Source: GCA-002731945 sp036344135
Lineage (GTDB): Bacteria; Pseudomonadota; Alphaproteobacteria; MED-G09
Direction of reading: 5' to 3'
Length of the DNA stretch: 11,376 nt
Assembly (NCBI GenBank): GCA_036344135.1
Contig: JAYYUG010000009.1
Span: 1 to 11,376 of the forward strand
The notes below the pieces were generated by a model that was not told the origin of the DNA, ran no database searches, and worked only from the letters and a program-made list of their open reading frames with translations. The position numbers and the translations under genes are program-made. Positions 6,538 through 11,376 of this stretch are shown piece after piece; the first letter of the stretch is position 1, and each line of letters starts with the position of its first letter.

Positions 6538-8199
6538 CTAGTTTGGCCAATAGATATATTCATCACCTTCTTGATATTCTTGACCTCTATGTTTATCAAT
6601 TAACTGAGGTGATTCTATAACACTTGGCCAAAGAGGTTCAGCTTGTTCTTCATTATGTTGAGTTAACAAATTTTCTAATTCTAGAAGTTTTGCTTTATTC
6701 TTACTTGCTAAGTTAATTCTTTCTGTAGGGTCTTCATTTAAATTAAATAACCATCTTTTATTGATGCGCCCAGACTTAATCATTTTCCAGCCCTCATGTA
6801 AGACAGTTTGATGATGTCCTTCCCGCCAAAAGAGAGTTTTGTGAGGAGGATTCTTTATTACTCCTTTTAAAAAAGGCATCAAATTTACTCCATCTAATTT
6901 CCTATCATCTGGAACCTCTGCCTCAGCAGCAGCGGCTATAGTATGAAATATATCTGTATGGTGTATAGGGTGAGAATACCTAGAACCTTTTTTAATATGA
7001 GAAGGCCACTTCGCTAAAAAGGGTATGTGCATTCCTCCTTCAAAATGAGTTAATTTCCAACCACGATATGGTTTATTGATATCAGGTAGTTCGATGTAAC
7101 CAGCTCCACCGTTATCACTAGTAAAAATTATTAAAGTATTTTCAGATAGACCGTTCTCTTCAAGTGTCTTTATTATCTTTCCTACACCTCTATCTAATGC
7201 TTCAATCATTCCAGAATAAACACTCAATGTATGATTACCGCTATTAGAATGAAGATCGTAATCACTCTTAAGAGATTGCAAAGGGTTATGAATAGCCCAA
7301 TGACCCAAATAGAGGAAGAATGGTCTGTTTTTATTTTTTTCAATTACCTCAATTGCATTCTTTGTATAATAGTCAGTTAAATATTCTTCGGGCTCAAAGT
7401 GATTGCTCTTATTAAATGAAGCACTAAACCTGCCGACTGTCCAAATCATAGTATCTATGGGATCATTATAATTCCTAGAGTTCACCACTTCAGGATGGTC
7501 TTCTGGAAGATACAAGGTCCCAATCATAGAAAGACTATCATCAAAACCTTGATCAATTGGATGACTTCCGTCCATCTGGCCTAAATGCCATTTTCCTATA
7601 TGCGCAGTGTAATATCCTTTATCCTTTAAAACTTCAGCAATAGTAATTTGTTCAGTTGGCATTCCTAGGTCAAGAATTCCTCCTCTGTTCGAAGCTAAAT
7701 CAAAGTCTATAAAGGTTTTTAGCTTGGGTTTTTCCTTGGCAGTATCTTGCATCCATCGAAAAATAGTAAGTCCAATTTTAGGGAATGGAGTAAATTCAAA
7801 TCCAAAACGAGTGGAATATCTACCTGTCATTATGGAAGCTCTAGATGGTGCACAAACGGCATTAGCAGCATATCCATTATCAAATATCACTCCCTCAAAC
7901 CCCAATGCATCAATATTTGGTGTCATTAATGAACCATCCCCAGCACCTCCGTTATATAAAGAGAGATCATTAAAACCCATATCATCTGCCAGAATTAGAA
8001 TAATATTTGGAGGTCTTTCAGAAGGTAAGCTATTAGACTCCTCAGGTCCTTTGGACCAGTTAACTGCACTTTCTTCTGATATTGGGTTAGCAAGGTCGAG
8101 AAGTATAGGAACTCCAATCATCAGAAGATTTACTCGGTTTTGCCATCCTACAAATCCAATTAAAGATAATAAGGTAATTACTATTAGAACTTTCTTCAT
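6538..8199 (-). CDS. Secreted or anchored arylsulfatase (type I, formylglycine-dependent)
   Basis: The 553-residue protein carries all main type I sulfatase signatures. PPNIILILADDMGFNDLSLY (63-82) holds metal ligands D72 and D73. C116-A-P-S-R120 in NAVCAPSRASIMTGRYSTRF is the formylglycine site, converted by an FGE or anSME enzyme not in the window. IGKWHLG (201-207), HWAIHNP (300-306) and the metal-binding SDNGG (361-365) follow. The N-terminus (KKVLIVITLLSLIGFVGW) is a signal peptide or membrane anchor, so it acts outside the cytoplasm. It hydrolyses sulfate esters; the substrate (polysaccharide, steroid or small aryl sulfate) is not readable. The ATG overlaps the upstream hydrolase stop by one base (TAATG), so translation is probably coupled. 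Its codons are strongly A/T-ended compared with the hydrolase and GST genes. Confidence 0.95.
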   Translation of the reverse strand: MKKVLIVITLLSLIGFVGWQNRVNLLMIGVPILLDLANPISEESAVNWSKGPEESNSLPSERPPNIILILADDMGFNDLSLYNGGAGDGSLMTPNIDALGFEGVIFDNGYAANAVCAPSRASIMTGRYSTRFGFEFTPFPKIGLTIFRWMQDTAKEKPKLKTFIDFDLASNRGGILDLGMPTEQITIAEVLKDKGYYTAHIGKWHLGQMDGSHPIDQGFDDSLSMIGTLYLPEDHPEVVNSRNYNDPIDTMIWTVGRFSASFNKSNHFEPEEYLTDYYTKNAIEVIEKNKNRPFFLYLGHWAIHNPLQSLKSDYDLHSNSGNHTLSVYSGMIEALDRGVGKIIKTLEENGLSENTLIIFTSDNGGAGYIELPDINKPYRGWKLTHFEGGMHIPFLAKWPSHIKKGSRYSHPIHHTDIFHTIAAAAEAEVPDDRKLDGVNLMPFLKGVIKNPPHKTLFWREGHHQTVLHEGWKMIKSGRINKRWLFNLNEDPTERINLASKNKAKLLELENLLTQHNEEQAEPLWPSVIESPQLIDKHRGQEYQEGDEYIYWPN

Positions 8200-9257
8200 T
8201 ATCTGACTCTTTTATTCGTGTTATCAATACTTTGAATCTGTCCGATCACTCGAACCAAAGCTGCCGCAATTTCAGTAGGTACCTCCTCCTGCAGAAAATG
8301 CCCAGCCGAGGTTTCGGTCACATGCGCCTTAGGAAAGTTTTGCTTCATGAGCGGTAGCGTTTTGGTGAGAATAGGGTCGTTCATACCCCAGATAATTTCT
8401 GCAGGGATATCTAACCCCTGAACATAACGCTCAACCATCCTTAAGGATGGAACGCTCGCATGATCTGGTCCGTCAGTTACCATTCGCATTAACGCCAATG
8501 GTGCCTTAGCATTACCACTTTCGTACACTGGTCTACCATAAAGTTCCACCAAATCATCTGATATCGAACTGGGGTCACCTTGAGTTCGATGCAATTGATC
8601 AAAAATTGAGAACACAACCTCTAAAAGAACTTCACCAACCACAGGTGTCTTGACGGTCGCATGCGCGCGGGATAGGTCCACATTAATTGTCGGCGCGTTA
8701 AACCCTGTGTTCATTAAGACGGCTCCTTTAAGCAAATCAGGTGAAAGGGCTAGCGCACCCATACCGATTGGACCGCCCCAGTCCTGACCAGCGTAAACCA
8801 ATTCGGTTATTTTCAACTGCCTCAAAACTCCGTTGATCCAGCGAATATGATTTTCGAGAGTATGCTCACTCGCTGGGACTTTACTAGAAAAACCCAACCC
8901 TATAAGTGTGGGCATAATCACTCGAACTCGGTTGGTAGGTAGATTAGCCGCCACCTGTCGGTACAAAAATCCCGAGGTAGGATTCCCGTGCAGCAAGAAA
9001 ACAGGAAAACCATCACCAACTTCAAGCATGTGAACCTTGATACCCGGCTCTACTTCAATAAAATAACTCTTGTAATCTGGTCCAATCTTCTTTGCCGCAT
9101 AATCTGGAAGGGGATATGCCTCAAAATCTCCTACATCAAGAGTCACCGTGCCCTGTCCTTGTAGAGTAACAATTTCACCATCGCGAGTGATATAGCTCAC
9201 AAAAACAATGCATGTCACGGCAATAATAAACAGCGAAATCAATAAAAACTTTTTCAT
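8199..9257 (-). CDS. Membrane-anchored alpha/beta hydrolase, haloalkane dehalogenase-like
   Basis: The 352 residues start with a signal or anchor (KKFLLISLFIIAVTCIVFVS), then an alpha/beta-hydrolase fold. The oxyanion motif is HGNPTSGFLYR (90-100). The nucleophile elbow is GQDWGG with Asp159. The acid is D294 in WGMNDPIL and the base is H320 in AGHFLQEEVP. An Asp nucleophile followed by Trp160, with Asn92 in HGNP and the acid after strand 7, equals the residue pattern described for haloalkane dehalogenase subfamily III. Epoxide hydrolases share the Asp nucleophile and cannot be excluded, since the cap tyrosines cannot be placed by eye. The predicted role is hydrolytic removal of halide or opening of epoxides. 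The N-terminal anchor is unusual for this group. It lies 18 nt after the MBL gene and overlaps the sulfatase by 1 nt, so the three form an operon. The Shine-Dalgarno is weak. Confidence 0.88.
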   Translation of the reverse strand: MKKFLLISLFIIAVTCIVFVSYITRDGEIVTLQGQGTVTLDVGDFEAYPLPDYAAKKIGPDYKSYFIEVEPGIKVHMLEVGDGFPVFLLHGNPTSGFLYRQVAANLPTNRVRVIMPTLIGLGFSSKVPASEHTLENHIRWINGVLRQLKITELVYAGQDWGGPIGMGALALSPDLLKGAVLMNTGFNAPTINVDLSRAHATVKTPVVGEVLLEVVFSIFDQLHRTQGDPSSISDDLVELYGRPVYESGNAKAPLALMRMVTDGPDHASVPSLRMVERYVQGLDIPAEIIWGMNDPILTKTLPLMKQNFPKAHVTETSAGHFLQEEVPTEIAAALVRVIGQIQSIDNTNKRVR

Positions 9258-9275
9258 ATTAATTATTTATCTTTC

Positions 9276-9968
9276 TCACTCCAAACCACAGTTTTTATTC
9301 AATGGTATTGCAATATCCATCATCCTAGGATCGGGTAAATCTAAATTATCCATAAAATTGATAAATTCTTGTTTCGAAGAAAAATTCAATCGTTGATTAT
9401 ATTTCCTCTCTTCCCATATAGTACTCTTATTAAAACCATTATAATCGTGCCCTGGATAAATTTCTGTATAGTCATCAAGGCTTAATAACTTTTCAAATAT
9501 TGAATTGTATAACGCATCGGAGTCGCCATTTTGAAAGTCAGTTCTACCAGTTCCTCTAATTAATAATGTATCACCTGTTAAAACCATTTTTGGTAAAGAT
9601 GATTCAATTAAATAACAGTAGGAATCGTCAGTATGTCCTGGAGTGTGTAAAGCCTTTACCTTGATATCATCTAATATCAATAATTGGTTATCCTCTATGT
9701 GAATAGTGGCACACTCAATACCAGACTCTTTACCAGCTATGTTCTCACATTCAAGCAAATTCCGTAATTCACCCGAACATGAAATATGATCTGCGTGTGT
9801 GTGGGTGTCTATGGTAAATTTAAGGTTCAAATCTAACTGTTTAATAATTGTTAAATAATCCTCAATATTGTTTGAAACTGGATCAACTATAATTGCATTT
9901 TGCTTATTTGAGCCGAGTAGATAAGTAAAAGTAAAACTTTCCATATCAAAAAATTGCCTAAATAACAT
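9276..9968 (-). CDS. ETHE1-like persulfide dioxygenase (metallo-beta-lactamase fold)
   Basis: The 230-residue protein is an MBL-fold enzyme of the ETHE1/PDO type. Metal motifs are THTHADH (55-61), H112 in TPGHTDDSY, D133 in TGDTLLIRGTGRTDFQ (131-146) and H174 in IYPGHDYNG (170-178). The RGxGRTDFQ and YPxHDYxG segments and the C-terminal DIAIPLNKNCG separate it from glyoxalase II. The iron ligands expected from ETHE1 are H56, H112 and D133. It oxidises glutathione persulfide with O2 to sulfite and glutathione, in the cytoplasm. The length is normal for the family. The ATG has AAGGAG (9981-9976) with a 7-nt spacer, the best ribosome site of its cluster. It leads the set with the anchored hydrolase and sulfatase, so the operon may deal with organosulfur or glutathione-linked products (inference). 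Confidence 0.93.
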   Translation of the reverse strand: MLFRQFFDMESFTFTYLLGSNKQNAIIVDPVSNNIEDYLTIIKQLDLNLKFTIDTHTHADHISCSGELRNLLECENIAGKESGIECATIHIEDNQLLILDDIKVKALHTPGHTDDSYCYLIESSLPKMVLTGDTLLIRGTGRTDFQNGDSDALYNSIFEKLLSLDDYTEIYPGHDYNGFNKSTIWEERKYNQRLNFSSKQEFINFMDNLDLPDPRMMDIAIPLNKNCGLE

Positions 9969-9971
9969 AAG

Positions 9972-10004
9972 TTATCTCCTTTTAAATTTAATAAACTCTT
10001 TCAT
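9972..10004 (-). CDS. Possible 10-codon leader ORF before the persulfide dioxygenase
   Basis: ATG at 10004 starts MKEFIKFKRR and stops at TAA 9974-9972, three nt before the dioxygenase ATG. Its ATG overlaps the TGA of the 33-codon ORF (ATGA). The dioxygenase Shine-Dalgarno lies inside its last codons. It could be a stub of an ORF that once followed the repeat, as the amine oxidase follows the other copy. Very uncertain. Confidence 0.2.
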   Translation of the reverse strand: MKEFIKFKRR

Positions 10005-10013
10005 TCCCACTCA
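9998..10013 (-). repeat. Boundary repeat core, copy A
   Basis: CTTTCATTCCCACTCA on the plus strand is identical over 16 bp to copy C at 11289-11304. On the minus strand it reads TGAGTGGGAATGAAAG. In copy A it is preceded by ACTAT, giving the codons TIEWE-stop typical of the guaA 3' end. Copies A and C are direct repeats that enclose the amine oxidase gene. Confidence 0.7.
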
Positions 10014-10102
10014 ATAGTTACGTTATCTAAAACCTCAACAAAATCAATGGTTTTAAGGGTATTGAAATAGACTTTGTAACTAGTTTGTAACTCTTTTACC
10101 AT
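10001..10102 (-). CDS. 33-codon ORF ending in TIEWE, unknown
   Basis: ATG at 10102 starts 2 nt after the amine oxidase TAA and the frame runs 33 codons to TGA at 10003-10001. It starts MVKELQTSYKVYFNTLKTID and ends DNVTIEWE. The frame LQTSYKVYFNTL resembles IQSRYKLFLDAF in the partial ORF at the right edge, which also ends in EWE. This may mean the two are homologous protein ends, or the same DNA module translated twice. TIEWE is the normal end of GMP synthase, but the rest does not look like GuaA (no SKPP before it). It could be a real small gene, the 3' end of a lost gene, or an attachment-site scar. No Shine-Dalgarno is evident. Confidence 0.35.
   Translation of the reverse strand: MVKELQTSYKVYFNTLKTIDFVEVLDNVTIEWE
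10071..10092 (-). repeat. Tandem 11-bp direct repeat, module A
   Basis: On the minus strand AGTTACAAACT is followed directly by AGTTACAAAGT (10 of 11 identical). An 11-bp period puts both on one face of the helix, as for a protein-binding arm site. The pair lies 60 bp upstream of the GAGTGGG core. The same arrangement recurs at 11350-11371. Confidence 0.55.
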
Positions 10103-10104
10103 GG

Positions 10105-11301
10105 TTATAGGTTTGTCAAAAGTTTATCGATCGAGTGATATCCGGAGACTATAGCCCCAGGAACGCCTAGTTGATGGTGTAAATCATAGAGCTCACCTGC
10201 AAAGAAAACTTTATCATTCAATGGTTCATTTAGTTTTTGAATTATTGACTGATTAATTTGAAACGATTCTATCCAAGTTCCTAGGGTAAATTCATGCCGT
10301 CCCCAGTCTTCAAAAACATATTCTCCGGTATATGTCTTTGATGCTTTTCCTTCATAAATTTTATCCAGCTCTTCTAAGGCTTTTAAAACTATTTGTTCTT
10401 CGGATTCTAAACAGTAAAAATCCTCGACTCCGCTTCCTTGAACAAGTAAACCCAAAATGTGATTTTTAGAATCTTTTTTGAAAGCCATATCATAATATCC
10501 TTTCTCTCCTGTTTTAGCTTTGCACATAATAATATCTGAATAGAATTTTTCTGAAAATTTCATAACTAGCTTAAAACCAGGCATAAAAGTAATAGATTCA
10601 ATTGCATCTTGCTTTTCTTTACTCACATCAGGAGTGAAATGGATATATTCAGATTTCAAGATTCCAATTGATACAGTAACGAGCACTTTGTCTGCCTCAT
10701 AAACCTTTCCAGATTTAGTTACTACATCCACTTTATCTTTAGAGTAGTCAATTTGTGTAACAGGAGAATTAAATTCAATCTTGTGTTTAACCTCTTCTGC
10801 AAAATTTTTATCTACAAAATTAAACCACGAGGAATTCTTAAATTTAAATTCAGGGAAAAATTTAAATCTAAAGAAAAAAAGTAATCTCATTATGGATGAA
10901 TTTAACCAGCTAAAAATCTTGCCATATGAACTAGAGCCGAAATCTTTGTCAAACTTGTAAAGAGTATTATAAGGAATGGTTTCCTCATCAACTAGATCTC
11001 CTGGTTTGCCTTTAAGACGATTTAAAACAGCAGGCAAATGATGAATCCACTCTGCCCCCAAGTCGATTGGAAAATCAGCCAAAGTTTTGTTTTCTTTTAG
11101 TCTTCCGCCATGCCTGTTAGAAGCTTCAAGAACAAGATAATCAATGTTATTTCGTTGTAATATTTTTGCTGCAGCCAACCCTGAAGCTCCAGCGCCTATG
11201 ATGATAACTTTCCCCTCAAAGTTATATGTTTTATGCAGAGCAATGTCTGATGGAAACATGTCCAATGCTCTTGAGCCCCATCTAAAAACTTTCATTCCCA
11301 C
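10105..11301 (-). CDS. FAD-dependent amine oxidase (flavin monoamine oxidase family)
   Basis: The 398-residue protein has the Rossmann FAD motif VIIIGAGASGLAAAKIL (32-48), E59 for the ribose and NRHGGR (62-67), the second FAD motif of the amine oxidase family. LGAEWIHH (81-88) matches the region after it. The C-terminal FAD-binding part reads VFFAGELYDL followed by GVPGAIVSGYHSIDKLL. Such enzymes oxidise amines or polyamines with O2 to imines and H2O2; the substrate is unknown. There is no signal peptide. It is short for the family (usually 430-500). The first codon here is GTG. ATG two codons later (11295) overlaps the upstream frame's TGA as ATGA and is the likelier start; ATG at 11259 is another option. 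About 30 residues precede the FAD fold, more than usual, and they begin inside repeat copy C. The gene is AT-rich and flanked by direct repeats A and C. Confidence 0.88.
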   Translation of the reverse strand: MGMKVFRWGSRALDMFPSDIALHKTYNFEGKVIIIGAGASGLAAAKILQRNNIDYLVLEASNRHGGRLKENKTLADFPIDLGAEWIHHLPAVLNRLKGKPGDLVDEETIPYNTLYKFDKDFGSSSYGKIFSWLNSSIMRLLFFFRFKFFPEFKFKNSSWFNFVDKNFAEEVKHKIEFNSPVTQIDYSKDKVDVVTKSGKVYEADKVLVTVSIGILKSEYIHFTPDVSKEKQDAIESITFMPGFKLVMKFSEKFYSDIIMCKAKTGEKGYYDMAFKKDSKNHILGLLVQGSGVEDFYCLESEEQIVLKALEELDKIYEGKASKTYTGEYVFEDWGRHEFTLGTWIESFQINQSIIQKLNEPLNDKVFFAGELYDLHHQLGVPGAIVSGYHSIDKLLTNL

Positions 11302-11304
11302 TCA
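11289..11304 (-). repeat. Boundary repeat core, copy C
   Basis: This is identical over 16 bp to 9998-10013 and in the same orientation. It covers the start region of the amine oxidase. The minus-strand GAGTGGGAATGAAAG supplies both the end of the upstream frame (EWE-stop) and the amine oxidase ATG-AAA. GAGTGGGA may also act as a poor ribosome site. Confidence 0.7.
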
Positions 11305-11376
11305 GCAAAACAATGCCCTGAAACCCTTGATACAAAGGCGTCTAAAAAAAGTTTGTATCTACTTTGTATCAATTTT
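11292..11376 (-). CDS. Partial ORF ending in FAEWE, cut by the right edge
   Basis: The frame is open from the right edge for 27 codons to TGA (11294-11292). It includes IQSRYKLFLDAF and ends SGHCFAEWE. Its TGA overlaps the amine oxidase ATG (ATGA). The first half aligns with LQTSYKVYFNTL of the 33-codon ORF at 10001-10102. I do not recognise a family. It could be the 3' end of a gene lying to the right, such as a recombinase, or non-coding attachment DNA that happens to be open. Confidence 0.35.
   Translation of the reverse strand, partial: KLIQSRYKLFLDAFVSRVSGHCFAEWE
11350..11371 (-). repeat. Tandem 11-bp direct repeat, module C, with an inverted third copy nearby
   Basis: On the minus strand TGATACAAAGT is followed directly by AGATACAAACT. 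The same 11-bp period and consensus (AGWTACAAAST) occur at 10071-10092. A related unit in opposite orientation, TGATACAAAGG on the plus strand, lies at about 11328-11338. The tandem pair is 48 bp upstream of the GAGTGGG core. Confidence 0.55.

Noticed and set aside
7724..8206. 160-codon plus-strand ORF opposite the sulfatase start
   Set aside because: It is antisense to the conserved sulfatase active-site region and has no recognisable features.
9276..9968. Glyoxalase II or beta-lactamase
   Set aside because: The RGTGRTDFQ, YPGHDYNG and C-terminal IPLNKNCG segments are those of ETHE1-type persulfide dioxygenases, and there is no signal peptide as expected of a beta-lactamase.
10001..10024. 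The TIEWE-stop codons as the real end of a guaA (GMP synthase) gene
   Set aside because: Upstream residues (LKTIDF, EVLD) do not match GuaA, which ends with a SKPP-type segment before TIEWE, and the frame begins at an ATG only 33 codons earlier. Only the last codons match.

Overview
Every gene I can support reads leftward (minus strand). There are ten full-length genes, one long gene cut by the left edge, and a few doubtful small ORFs. The proteins look bacterial and most resemble families common in marine Proteobacteria, perhaps a gammaproteobacterium (TPR protein starting MELTIDQALQQG, long arylsulfatase, ETHE1-type persulfide dioxygenase, ATC-hydrolase-like protein). No rRNA, tRNA or housekeeping gene is present, so the taxon stays a low-confidence inference. 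Function and base composition change from gene to gene: GNAT, sulfatase, MBL and amine oxidase genes are visibly AT-rich, while the Rieske, ATC-hydrolase, GST and alpha/beta-hydrolase genes are more balanced. This reads as an accessory region assembled from several sources.

Layout in the direction of transcription (right to left): an open partial ORF ending in EWE at the right edge; an FAD amine oxidase; a 33-codon ORF also ending in EWE; then a tight set of ETHE1-like persulfide dioxygenase, membrane-anchored alpha/beta hydrolase of haloalkane-dehalogenase type, and sulfatase (18-nt gap, then a 1-nt TAATG overlap). After a 180-nt gap come a GST-like protein, an in-frame remnant after its stop, an anchored cysteine-rich protein of unknown function, an M24-fold protein with altered catalytic residues, an ATC-hydrolase-like protein, a GNAT acetyltransferase overlapping it, a Rieske oxygenase alpha subunit with its own good sigma70-type promoter, and the TPR protein.

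Several products touch organosulfur, glutathione or xenobiotic chemistry: persulfide dioxygenase, sulfatase, ATC-hydrolase-like protein, GST, dehalogenase-like hydrolase and Rieske oxygenase. A shared catabolic or detoxification role is plausible but unproven.

The most unusual structure is a boundary module seen twice (about 9998-10102 and 11289-11371) and partly a third time (5488-5508). The two fuller copies each carry a tandem pair of 11-bp AGWTACAAAST-like units, then 48-60 bp, then a core GAGTGGGAATGAAAG. In both, an upstream reading frame ends in EWE and its TGA overlaps a following ATG (ATGA). The core equals the usual 3' end of guaA (TIEWE-stop), a known integration hotspot. The modules may therefore be attachment-site-like scars bounding inserted genes, or ends of an undescribed repeated small-gene family.
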